A stretch of DNA of 46,648 nucleotides from Haloimpatiens lingqiaonensis (lineage in GTDB: Bacteria; Bacillota; Clostridia; Clostridiales; Clostridiaceae): assembly GCF_901447495.1 (NCBI RefSeq), contig NZ_CABDWS010000017.1, positions 1 through 46,648 of the forward strand, given 5' to 3'. The translations under genes were made by a program, and so were the position numbers. Shown one piece after another: positions 1 through 7,359 of the stretch. Under the pieces are notes generated by a model that ran no database searches, was not told where the DNA came from, and saw only the letters and a list, made by a program, of their open reading frames with translations. Each line of letters begins with the position of its first letter. Within the stretch, counting starts at the first letter, position 1.

Positions 1-13
1 CTGGAAGGACAAT

Positions 14-199
14 TTACTTTAAATTTAATTCGTTTAGAGTTTTTATGGGAACTACCATGTAATTATCTGTATTTAAATTTTTCACTTCTGCTGTGCCCTT
101 ATCTTTATCTAATTCCTCTATCCATATAGGAGTATTTTTATAATATACAGGTATATTATTTTTAGTATCTATAATTTGTTTCGCTCTAGAGTAATCCAA
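14..199 (-). CDS. sspH: H-type small acid-soluble spore protein
   Basis: A 61-residue protein beginning MDYSRAKQII, followed by a short basic region, PVYYKNTPIWIEEL and a C-terminal VPIKTLNEL. This pattern (RAK near the start, NxPIWIEEL in the middle) is the SspH family, DNA-associated spore-core proteins made in the forespore. The frame is open to an ATG at 220, but that ATG lies upstream of the ribosome-binding site. GGGAGGTG (reverse strand, about 206-213) is followed by a 6-base gap and TTG at 199, which gives the family's usual N-terminus, so TTG is chosen. No forespore promoter could be assigned with confidence. The family call is by sequence pattern. Confidence 0.85.
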   Translation of the reverse strand: MDYSRAKQIIDTKNNIPVYYKNTPIWIEELDKDKGTAEVKNLNTDNYMVVPIKTLNELNLK

Positions 200-220
200 A
201 ATTTCCACCTCCCAAGTCAT

Positions 221-542
221 TTCGATATTATTTTTAACAAAAACAATTATTTTATACCTATATTTTTAAAATTAAAATTAATAATTTAATTTCACCAGTT
301 ATGCATAAGTAAATTTTAAAATTGAAGCATGAAACTTATTTGGGAGTTTTTTAGAAGATATTAACTTGAAAAATTATATAATAGTTTTAAACTTTATTGT
401 AATTATTTATTTTTAATTTTATTTATGTGGTAGCGTGGATTTACAAATGTTATAATTTTTATAGAGGTGTGGCAAGGAAAACATCAGTGTTTGTGTCGGT
501 AGTAATTGACACATATTAAATTAATACAAGGGGGAATATGTG
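221..542. other. AT-rich intergenic region
   Basis: Divergent region between the spore-protein gene and the alcohol dehydrogenase. It is very AT-rich and holds the upstream control regions of both genes. A TTGACA-like hexamer at 506-511 has no matching -10 element at the right distance. I see no hairpin, RNA gene or convincing small reading frame. Confidence 0.5.
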
Positions 543-1640
543 ATGAAGGATTTTAATTATTTTATGCCTACAAAAATTTTTTATGGAGAAAATATAGTAG
601 GGAAAAAAAGTGACATATTTAAGGAGTTTGGTAAAAAGGCTCTTATTGTAACAGGAAAAAATTCTGCAAAAATAAATGGTTCTTTAGAGGACATAACCAA
701 GGTGTTAAAAGAAGAAAATATAGAATACTGTATTTTTGATAAAATAGAAGAAAATCCTCCAATGGAACTAGCTGAAGAAGGAGCTAAAATAGGAAAAGAG
801 GAAAAGGTGGATTTTATAATAGGTATAGGTGGGGGTTCTCCACTGGATTCAGCTAAGGGTATTGGAGTTTTAATAAATAACCCACAGGCTAAAAAAGAAG
901 ACTTGTATTCCAAAACACCAATGGAGTCCATTCCTGTAATAGCTATACCAACTACTGCTGGAACAGGTTCAGAGGTTACACAATACGCTATTTTTACAAA
1001 TCATAAAGAAAAAACAAAGATGTGTTTTTCACATAAGATATTCCCTAAGGTTGCTCTATTGGATGCTAAATATCTTATGGAAACACCAGATAATGTTACT
1101 ATAAATACTGGAATAGATGCTTTATCTCACATTATAGAGGGATATTTATCTGCTAATTCTAATATAATAAGTGATGCTTTAGCAAAAGAAGGACTTAGAT
1201 TATTTAAAAATTGCAAAGATGCATTATATAAAAAGGAGTTTTCTTATGAAATAAGAGAAAAACTTATGCTAATGTCCACTTTAGGCGGAATAGTTATAGC
1301 TCAATCAGGTACATCTCTTCCTCATGGTATGGGATATGCACTTACATATTTCCACAATATACCTCATGGCAAGGCTAATGGACTTTTACTTAAAGAGTAC
1401 TTAGGCTTCTGTGAAGATAAAGAAAAAGTTGACACTATACTTAATTTAATAGGTATGAGGGATTTAAATGAATTTGGAGATTATTTAAGAGCTCTTTTAC
1501 CTTGTGAAATTTCTATAAGTGACCAAGAGATAAATGATTATACAGAAAGTATGATAAGTAATAAAGGTAAGCTTAAAAATCATCCTTATGAAGTTACTAG
1601 GGAAGATGTGTACAATATATATAAAAATAGTCTTAGATAG
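543..1640 (+). CDS. Iron-containing alcohol dehydrogenase
   Basis: 365 residues, the usual length for group III (Fe-dependent) NAD(P)-alcohol dehydrogenases. The dinucleotide-binding loop GGGSPLDSAKG is near residue 97. The metal ligands are visible as Asp in GIDALSHIIEGY (about 193), His in the same segment (about 197), His in SLPHGMGYAL (about 262) and His in HNIPHGKANG (about 276). PTTAGTGSE is the family substrate/nucleotide segment. An in-frame GTG lies at 540, but AAGGGGG at 529-534 is ideally spaced from ATG 543. The gene stands alone, followed by 850 bases of repeats. Likely role: reversible aldehyde/alcohol conversion in fermentation; the substrate cannot be read from the sequence. 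Confidence 0.9.
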   Translation: MKDFNYFMPTKIFYGENIVGKKSDIFKEFGKKALIVTGKNSAKINGSLEDITKVLKEENIEYCIFDKIEENPPMELAEEGAKIGKEEKVDFIIGIGGGSPLDSAKGIGVLINNPQAKKEDLYSKTPMESIPVIAIPTTAGTGSEVTQYAIFTNHKEKTKMCFSHKIFPKVALLDAKYLMETPDNVTINTGIDALSHIIEGYLSANSNIISDALAKEGLRLFKNCKDALYKKEFSYEIREKLMLMSTLGGIVIAQSGTSLPHGMGYALTYFHNIPHGKANGLLLKEYLGFCEDKEKVDTILNLIGMRDLNEFGDYLRALLPCEISISDQEINDYTESMISNKGKLKNHPYEVTREDVYNIYKNSLR

Positions 1641-1666
1641 AATAGATTGTGAAGTAAGTGCTATAG

Positions 1667-1899
1667 GAAAAATCTGCTTTTAATTCCGTGATAAATGTGA
1701 AATTTTGGACTTGAACAATACGCCAAGAACTTCTAATATTTGTCCATTTAAAGCCCCTAAAGTTTTCAAACTCACTCGTTCCTCGCTCAGGCAATGAAAA
1801 CTTCTTAACGGTGCTTTAAATGGACAAATAAAGAAGTTCTAAGGCTAGTTCAATAGTCCTAAATTTCACATTTATCACTCCATTAAAAGCAGATTTTTC
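1667..1899. repeat. Long-hairpin repeat, copy A (233 bp)
   Basis: Almost the whole segment is one imperfect inverted repeat. The left arm starts GAAAAATCTGCTTTTAAT and the right arm ends with its complement; TTTGTCCATTTAAAG and GAAGTTCT recur inverted inside. The dyad centre lies near 1780-1785 (CACTCGTTCCTCGCTCAGG). An outer pair AAGTAAGT/ACTTACTT (1652-1659/1911-1918) extends the symmetry. A reverse-oriented copy, only a few bases different, lies at 41422-41655. There is no reading frame of note inside. Confidence 0.9.
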
Positions 1900-1920
1900 A
1901 GTTACAGAGTACTTACTTTG

Positions 1921-2438
1921 AGGGGGAAGAAGGCCTACTAAAGGATGATTTTCCTCCACTGCGTTGCGGAAAATCTTTAATTGAATATGAAGAATGGTAT
2001 AGTGGGAAAAGGTATAACTGATTCATTAAATGAAGTGGTTATACCTTTTCTTTTAAGGGCTTAAAAAATCTTTTATTGGCGGTAGCCAGCGAAAATATAG
2101 AAATATTAAATATTAAATATTAAATATCAAATATCAAATAATGTTGAAATTCCTATGGAATTTCTTAAATTAGAATTTGTATAGGAAGTAAGAATTAAGT
2201 AATAGGTAAAAAGTAAGAAGTAAGGGTTAAGGGAGATTTTCCTCCACTATGTTCTGGAAAATCCCTAATTAAATAAATATAATAATAAAACAAGCCAATA
2301 GGTAAAAAATCAGAAGTTGAGCACTTAAAAATTTATTTTGGCGTAGCCCGCTGATTTATAATAAAGGATTTATTAAGATTTATACAAACAACGGCCTTCC
2401 GGCAAAATGAAAACTATTTAATTTCAATTCTCAAATCA
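1921..2438. repeat. Composite intergenic repeat, copy 1
   Basis: Fills the gap up to spmA. In order: a small hairpin GATTTTCC...GGAAAATC (about 1948-1973); a terminator-like hairpin (2006-2050); the motif CTTTTATTGGCGGTAGCCAGC; an array of AAATATTAAATAT units (2100-2140); AAATTCCTATGGAATTTC; GTAAGAAGTAAG units; a second GATTTTCC hairpin (about 2235-2262); and GGCGTAGCCCGCTGATTTATAAT (about 2340). The same blocks in the same order recur at 17519-17967 and partly at 35635-35885, 20398-20680, 41160-41398 and 46421-46470. Confidence 0.85.
2006..2054 (+). terminator. Terminator-like hairpin within composite repeat
   Basis: Stem GAAAAGGTATAAC (2006-2018) pairs with GTTATACCTTTTC (2038-2050), continues inward with one mismatch, and is followed by TTTTAAGGG. 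Copies at 17587-17629 and 35701-35745 keep the pairing through compensatory changes. Confidence 0.6.
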
Positions 2439-2490
2439 TAGGAACTGGAATATACATTATTATGCAAAGAATATACGGGGAGTGTAAGTT

Positions 2491-3066
2491 TTGATAAATA
2501 TAATTTGGTTTATTATTTTAGTTTCAAGTATAGTGTTTGGAATAGTCACGGGAAATGGAGAAGTTATATCAAAATCCATTGTAAAAACTACATATTCCAC
2601 AGTAGAGCTTATGATTAGACTAGTAGGTATGATGTGCCTTTGGTGTGGAGTTATGAGAATAGCTCAGGAAAGTGGGCTCACGGATAAGCTGGCAAAAGGG
2701 TTAAGGCCTATACTTAAAAAATTATTTAAAAGTGCAGGGAGGGATGAAAAAGCTTTAGGAAATATAATTATGAATTTAACTGCAAATATGATGGGACTTT
2801 CCAATGCAGCTACTCCTTTTGGAATTAAAGCTATGGAAGATATGCAAAGGTTAAATCCAGACAAACACAGAGCTAGTGACGATATGGCTCTCTTTTTAGT
2901 ACTAAATGCAGCATGTATTCAAATAGTTCCTACCTCAGTAATCTCCATAAGAGCTGCAGCTAACTCTCAAAATCCCGCCAGCATAATGATACCAGCCATA
3001 ATAGCCACAGGCACTGCCGCAGTGGTGGGATGTATTTGCTGCAAAGTGCTTCAGAAATATTTTTAG
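2491..3066 (+). CDS. spmA: Spore maturation protein A
   Basis: 191 residues with hydrophobic segments at about 2-20, 40-58, 130-150 and 165-185. Segments such as RPILKKLF, NIIMNLTANMMGLSNAATPFGIKAM and IQIVPTSVISIRA match SpmA, a nucleoside-recognition (gate) domain membrane protein. In Bacillus, SpmA and SpmB are needed for full spore-core dehydration and heat resistance. Start is TTG at 2491, six bases after GGGGAGTG. spmB follows in the same direction 105 bases later; the gap holds a repeat array instead of the tight coupling usual for this pair. Confidence 0.93.
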   Translation: MINIIWFIILVSSIVFGIVTGNGEVISKSIVKTTYSTVELMIRLVGMMCLWCGVMRIAQESGLTDKLAKGLRPILKKLFKSAGRDEKALGNIIMNLTANMMGLSNAATPFGIKAMEDMQRLNPDKHRASDDMALFLVLNAACIQIVPTSVISIRAAANSQNPASIMIPAIIATGTAAVVGCICCKVLQKYF

Positions 3067-3076
3067 AATGTAAAAT

Positions 3077-3155
3077 GAGGGACTAGGGAGTTAATTATAG
3101 GGGATAGGGAGCAATAATGCTAGCTCTCTAGCCCTCTAATCCCCTAGCCCCCTAT
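3077..3155. repeat. CTAG/GGGGATAGGG short-period repeat between spmA and spmB
   Basis: Units such as GGACTAGGGAG and GGGGATAGGGAGC are followed by their inverse (GCTCTCTAGCCCTCTAATCC, CCCTAGCCCCCTATA). The array can therefore fold into a GC-richer hairpin inside the spmAB transcript. Related CTAGAGGG arrays occur at 7071, 12281, 17486 and 20775. Confidence 0.75.
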
Positions 3156-3171
3156 ATTTGGGGGTGTAAAA

Positions 3172-3690
3172 GTGGATTATGTTATAAAATCGATAATTCC
3201 TATAGTTATAGGTCTTATAGTTATATATGGTATGAAAAATGGGGTTAAGGTTTATGAATGTTTTGTGGAGGGTGCTAAAGATGGCATAGGCATATGTGTG
3301 AAGATATTTCCATATTTATTGGCAATGCTAATAGCAGTGGGGGTTTTTACAGATTCAAGGCTTTTAGATGCTTTTATTAATCTTGTAAGGCCAGTTGTTA
3401 AAATCATAGGTCTTCCACCAGAAGTAGTGCCACTGGTAATGGTGAAACCTCTTTCTGGCAGTGGGGCTTTAGGCGTGTTCACAGACATTTTAAAAAGGTA
3501 TGGAGCAGATAGTTATATAGGATTAGTAGCTTCCATAGTTATGGGATCAACAGAAACCATATTTTATACACTTACAGTTTATTATGGTGCAGTAAAAATA
3601 AAAAACATAAGACACACACTGTGGGCAGCAATATTTGCTGATTTAACAGCAATAATCATGGCAGTAACTTTAGTAAGATTGATGTTTTGA
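3172..3690 (+). CDS. spmB: Spore maturation protein B
   Basis: 172 residues, mostly hydrophobic (segments about 7-20, 43-60, 83-100, 118-140 and 150-170). VVPLVMVKPLSGSGALGVFTDILKRYGADSYIG and GSTETIFYTLTVYYGAV, split over two conserved blocks, are characteristic of SpmB, partner of SpmA in spore-core dehydration. Start is GTG at 3172, preceded by GGGGGTG (about 3160-3165). It lies downstream of spmA and is presumably co-transcribed with it, despite the intervening repeat array. Confidence 0.93.
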   Translation: MDYVIKSIIPIVIGLIVIYGMKNGVKVYECFVEGAKDGIGICVKIFPYLLAMLIAVGVFTDSRLLDAFINLVRPVVKIIGLPPEVVPLVMVKPLSGSGALGVFTDILKRYGADSYIGLVASIVMGSTETIFYTLTVYYGAVKIKNIRHTLWAAIFADLTAIIMAVTLVRLMF

Positions 3691-3900
3691 TAGATTATAT
3701 AGATTTAATAGGATTTTTAAATATACTAGGGTTGTGAAGGAAAATGGAGAAATCATTAGATAGAATGGCATCAAAGAATTAAAAGGTATTAAATAACTCT
3801 TTTAAACGTAAATTGCACTTGATTTTGTTCCAGTTTTTTAATATAATGTTTATAAATTCTTAACAAAGCAATAATTTAAATAAAAGGAGGCGCTTAAGAA

Positions 3901-4626
3901 ATGATAGAATTAATGGGGGTAAATAAAACTTATAATGGCAGCGCTTATGCTGTAAAGGACTTAAATTTAAACATAAGAGATGGTGAAATATTTGGATTTT
4001 TAGGTCCTAATGGTGCAGGAAAAACTACTACAATAAAGATGATAACAGGTATATTGTCATCTACTGATGGAAACATAAAAATAAATGGTATAGACATAGT
4101 GAAGGAGCCATTAAAGGCTAAAAAGATATTTGGTTTTGTACCTGATAACCCAGATATATTTTTAAGATTAAAGGGAATAGAATATCTTAATTTTATGGCG
4201 GATGCATATGATGTTTCTGCAGAGGAGAGAAAAGAGAGAATAAAGAATTTAAGTGAAAGATTTCAAATGGAAGCTGCTTTAAATGACCAAATTCAAAGTT
4301 ATTCCCATGGTATGAGACAAAAAATAGTTATAATGGGTGTTCTAATACATAATCCAGAGGTGTGGATATTAGACGAGCCTATGACAGGTTTAGATCCAAA
4401 GTCTTCTTATTTATTAAAAGAGATGATGAGGGAACATGCAAATTCCGGTAAAACAGTATTTTTCTCTACCCACGTTTTAGAGGTAGCAGAAAAAATCTGT
4501 GATAGAGTAGCTATAATAAACAAAGGTAAAATCTTATTCTGCGGTACATTAGAAGAAATGAGAGAACACTTTAAAGAAAATGAATCTCTTGAAAAAATGT
4601 TCTTGGAGATGACTGAAAATGAGTAA
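3901..4626 (+). CDS. ABC transporter ATP-binding protein
   Basis: 241 residues. Walker A GPNGAGKT (35-42), signature YSHGMRQ (134-140, a variant of LSGGQ common in ABC-2 type ATPases), Walker B ILDEP (156-160), D-loop GLDP and switch His in STHVLEVAEK (191). The Q-loop position reads VPDNPD, with Asp in place of Gln, as in several export-type ATPases. AAGGAGG at 3884-3890 precedes the ATG. It overlaps its permease gene by 8 bases, so the two are translationally coupled. Likely an exporter or membrane-remodelling ABC system; substrate unknown. Confidence 0.9.
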   Translation: MIELMGVNKTYNGSAYAVKDLNLNIRDGEIFGFLGPNGAGKTTTIKMITGILSSTDGNIKINGIDIVKEPLKAKKIFGFVPDNPDIFLRLKGIEYLNFMADAYDVSAEERKERIKNLSERFQMEAALNDQIQSYSHGMRQKIVIMGVLIHNPEVWILDEPMTGLDPKSSYLLKEMMREHANSGKTVFFSTHVLEVAEKICDRVAIINKGKILFCGTLEEMREHFKENESLEKMFLEMTENE

Positions 4627-6295
4627 ATGTTGGCTTTTAATAAAAATATTTTTAAAAACTAATAAAGAGGGATTTCAGCAGAATAAGAAAAAAAGTAAAT
4701 TTAAATTAAATGAGAAACTTATGTATTTAATTCTTATAATAGCATTTTTACCTTTAGCATTTATGATAGGAGATATGGTATCTAATTTCTATGAGGGCTT
4801 AGAGGTGATTAATCAGCAGGGCATGATATTAGGAATAGGCTTTGCAATATCTAGCTTGTTAATATTTTTCTTTGGAATAATCTATTGTATAAATACCATG
4901 TATTTTGCTAAGGATGTGGAAAATATTTTGCCACTACCTTTTAAGCCTTGGGAAATAGTAACAGCTAAGTTTGTAACAATCTTAATATATGAGTATTTAA
5001 CAGAAGCTATATTCATGATTCCAATAGTAGTAGTATATGGAATAAAAAGTGGAGCAACGGTTTTATATTACCTGTATAGTACAATTGTATTTTTAACATT
5101 GCCTATAGTTCCATTAGTTATTTCCTCAATAATAGTAATGTTAATTATGAGTTTTACTGGTTTAGCAAAAAATAAGGATAGGTTTAGAAAATTTGGTGGC
5201 ATTTTTGGATTATTATTAATAGTATTCATGAATTCATATATGCAAAAGATTAGTCAAAATTCCCTAGATCCAAATAAGTTAAACCAAATGATAATGGAAA
5301 GAAATAATGGGTTTGTAAACATAGTAACTAAGTTATTCCCTTCTACTAAATTTGCAGCTTTTAGTGCTATAAATAGTGATAAGTTAAGCGGGCTTTTAAA
5401 TTTACTTATATTCCTTTGTATAAGCATACTTTCAATGTTTATATTCAACATTATAGCGGAAAAATTATACTTTAAAGGGGCTATAGGTATTTCAGAAACC
5501 TCTTCAAAAAGAAAAAAATTAAGTTCTAAAGAGTTTAGTAAAACTACAATAAAACAATCAACTTTAATGTCCTATACTAAAAAAGAATTAAGGATATTAT
5601 TTAGAACTCCAATATATTTTTATAACTGTATATTAATGAATTTCCTATGGCCAGTGTTTTTTATAATTCCAATGGCGGTAAATTCAGGCAAGGAATTGAA
5701 ACAATTTTCTGGTTTAGGTAAATACCTTAATGATCCATCTATTAGTGGAATAGTAATAGCAGTAGCTTTTTCAGTAATAATATTTGTGTCAGGAAGTAAT
5801 GGTATAACTTCTACAGCTATATCAAGAGAAGGAAAGGACATATATGTTTCTAAATATATTCCAGTTTCTTTTAAAACTCAAATAATGGCTAAAATTTTAT
5901 CTGGAGCTATTATGGGACTTGTATCAGAAATTATGATGCTTATAATTGTAGGTGTGGTAGTTAAAGCACCTATAAAAATTATTATAATAATATTACTTCT
6001 TTCATTTTTAGCTATAGCCTATGTGAATATGCTAGGTATATTAATTGATTTATATCACCCTAAATTAAACTGGGAAAATGAGCAGCAAGCAGTAAAACAA
6101 AATTTAAATGCGTTATTTGAAATGGTAATTTCCTGGGTAAGTATAGGGGTCTTAATGTTTTTAGTAATAAAATTTGAATTAGATTTATTATATACTATAT
6201 TATTAATAATAGGACTTTTTGGCATAATAGATTTAATTCTATATGTTATAATAAGTTCAAAGGGTGTAAAGAGATTTTCCAAATTAGGTGAGTAG
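4619..6295 (+). CDS. ABC transporter permease, ABC-2-like
   Basis: 558 residues with about 12 hydrophobic segments, beginning with MYLILIIAFLPLAFMI near residue 35. Cytoplasmic loops are rich in Lys and Ser (SSKRKKLSSKEFS near 300). DVENILPLPFKPWEIVTAK near 105 resembles the segment after the second helix in large clostridial ABC-2 permeases. The start codon overlaps the end of the ATPase gene (ATGAGTAA), so the pair forms one transporter. No substrate can be named. It ends shortly before the LUD-domain gene, which may share the transcript. Confidence 0.8.
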   Translation: MSKCWLLIKIFLKTNKEGFQQNKKKSKFKLNEKLMYLILIIAFLPLAFMIGDMVSNFYEGLEVINQQGMILGIGFAISSLLIFFFGIIYCINTMYFAKDVENILPLPFKPWEIVTAKFVTILIYEYLTEAIFMIPIVVVYGIKSGATVLYYLYSTIVFLTLPIVPLVISSIIVMLIMSFTGLAKNKDRFRKFGGIFGLLLIVFMNSYMQKISQNSLDPNKLNQMIMERNNGFVNIVTKLFPSTKFAAFSAINSDKLSGLLNLLIFLCISILSMFIFNIIAEKLYFKGAIGISETSSKRKKLSSKEFSKTTIKQSTLMSYTKKELRILFRTPIYFYNCILMNFLWPVFFIIPMAVNSGKELKQFSGLGKYLNDPSISGIVIAVAFSVIIFVSGSNGITSTAISREGKDIYVSKYIPVSFKTQIMAKILSGAIMGLVSEIMMLIIVGVVVKAPIKIIIIILLLSFLAIAYVNMLGILIDLYHPKLNWENEQQAVKQNLNALFEMVISWVSIGVLMFLVIKFELDLLYTILLIIGLFGIIDLILYVIISSKGVKRFSKLGE

Positions 6296-6381
6296 TCTAT
6301 TAAAATTTTATAATTTATTTTATAACTTCCAAAGTTAAACTATATATATTATAGTATATGAATTATAGGGGGCATGGAATT

Positions 6382-7029
6382 ATGGATAAAAATGTAAAGT
6401 GGTTTATGGAGCAACGGGTAGCAAAAACCATAGAAAACTTACAAAAGAACAACATGGAAGGCTATTTTGTTCAAGATGAAAAAGAACTTATAGAAAAAGT
6501 AAAAGAAATTGTAAATGAGGGTTCCACAGTATCAGTGGGTGGTTCTATGACATTATTTGAAACAGGCATTATAGATTTTTTAAGGAATGGAAAATATAAA
6601 TTTTTAGATAGGTATGAAGAAGGATTAAAGGGTGAAGATATAAAGAAAATTTATAGAGAAAGTTTTTTTGCAGATGCATATTTTTCATCTACTAATGCTT
6701 TAACTGAATCAGGAGAATTATTTAATATAGATGGTAATGGAAACAGAGTAGCTGCTATGATTTATGGACCAGATCAGGTAATAGTTATAGTAGGGACAAA
6801 CAAAATAGTTAGGGATTTAAAGGAAGCTGAAGATAGAGTCAAAAATTATGCAGCTCCTATAAATGCTAAAAGGCTTAATAAGGACAATCCATGTACAAAG
6901 ATTGGACATTGTGTAGATTGCAGTGCAACTGGAAGGATCTGCAGCCATTATGTGGTGATGGGAAGACAGAATCTTGGGAATAAGGGAAGAATTAAAGTTA
7001 TTATTGTAAACAAAGAACTAGGATATTAA
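6382..7029 (+). CDS. LUD-domain protein (LutC/YkgG-like)
   Basis: 215 residues from ATG 6382 (AGGGGG at 6367-6372); an upstream in-frame ATG at 6358 lies before the ribosome-binding site. VSVGGSMTLFETGI, RESFFADAYFSSTNALTESGELFNIDG and PDQVIVIVGTNKIV, in separate blocks, are the LUD fold (DUF162), seen in lactate-utilisation proteins LutB/LutC and in stand-alone anaerobe proteins. A C-terminal Cys cluster (CTKIGHCVDC...C) could bind a metal. As a lone gene, its electron-transfer partner is not visible. The stop codon is immediately followed by a palindrome. Confidence 0.8.
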   Translation: MDKNVKWFMEQRVAKTIENLQKNNMEGYFVQDEKELIEKVKEIVNEGSTVSVGGSMTLFETGIIDFLRNGKYKFLDRYEEGLKGEDIKKIYRESFFADAYFSSTNALTESGELFNIDGNGNRVAAMIYGPDQVIVIVGTNKIVRDLKEAEDRVKNYAAPINAKRLNKDNPCTKIGHCVDCSATGRICSHYVVMGRQNLGNKGRIKVIIVNKELGY

Positions 7030-7066
7030 GCGTAAATTGCGGCACAAGTGCCGCAATTTATGGCTT
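7027..7066. terminator. Stop-codon palindrome after LUD gene
   Basis: TAAATTGCGGCAC (7033-7045) and GTGCCGCAATTTA (7048-7060) form a perfect stem three bases after the stop TAA. Outer bases TAAGC/GGCTTA can extend it. There is no T-tract, so it may act as an mRNA-end structure rather than a classical terminator. Confidence 0.6.
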
Positions 7067-7070
7067 AAGA

Positions 7071-7140
7071 GGGCTAGTGGGCCAGAGGGCTAGAGGGCTA
7101 GAAATTAGTGGGCTAGTTGGCTAGTGTGCTAGAGGGCTAG
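7071..7140. repeat. CTAGAGGG-type short tandem array
   Basis: Irregular repetition of GGGCTAGAGGGCTAG, GGCTAGTGGGCCAG and GTGTGCTAG units of 7-9 bases. Related arrays lie at 12281-12370, 17486-17518 and, inverted, 20775-20846. Confidence 0.8.
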
Positions 7141-7142
7141 GA

Positions 7143-7330
7143 ACAATTGACAATTGATAATAGACAATTGACAGTTGTCATTGATAGATGTTTTGCTAAT
7201 GCAAAACTAAAATTAAAAGCAGAAAAAGACCTAAATATAGATAAATTCTATGTTTAGGTCTTTTAAAATTTTAGTTTTTCTGTAAGAAAAACTTCCTTCA
7301 TTGTCCATTGTCAATTCTCCATTGTCAATT
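7143..7330. repeat. Opposed TTGACAAT arrays around a terminator
   Basis: GACAATTGACAATTGATAAT units at 7143-7183 face the inverse TTGTCCATTGTCAATTCTCC at 7299-7330. Between them lies a bidirectional hairpin. The same unit recurs at 33916-33947 and 35520-35562. Confidence 0.75.
7225..7268. terminator. Bidirectional terminator between convergent genes
   Basis: AAAAGACCTAAATATAGA (7225-7242) pairs with TCTATGTTTAGGTCTTTT (7247-7264) around a 4-base loop, with A-runs on one side and T-runs on the other. It lies between the convergent LUD (+) and MATE (-) genes. Confidence 0.85.
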
Positions 7331-7332
7331 AT

Positions 7333-7359
7333 AAGAATGTTGCGTCGCAACAATTCTTA
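7333..7359. terminator. Stop-codon palindrome of MATE gene
   Basis: On the reverse strand the stop TAA (7359-7357) runs directly into an interrupted palindrome whose core TTGCGACGCAA is identical to that after the DUF445 gene at 17449-17485. Confidence 0.65.

Noticed and set aside
506-534. TTGACA-type promoter for the alcohol dehydrogenase
   Set aside because: The hexamer at 506-511 has no -10 element at 16-18 bases; that position is already the ribosome-binding site.
581-931. Reverse-strand reading frame of 116 codons
   Set aside because: It lies entirely within the alcohol dehydrogenase gene, is rich in Ser/Phe/Ile as expected for an antisense shadow, and has no ribosome-binding site.
7071-7140. 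CRISPR-like short repeats
   Set aside because: Units are 7-9 bases, irregular, without 30-40-base unique spacers, and no cas genes are near. This is a simple-sequence array.
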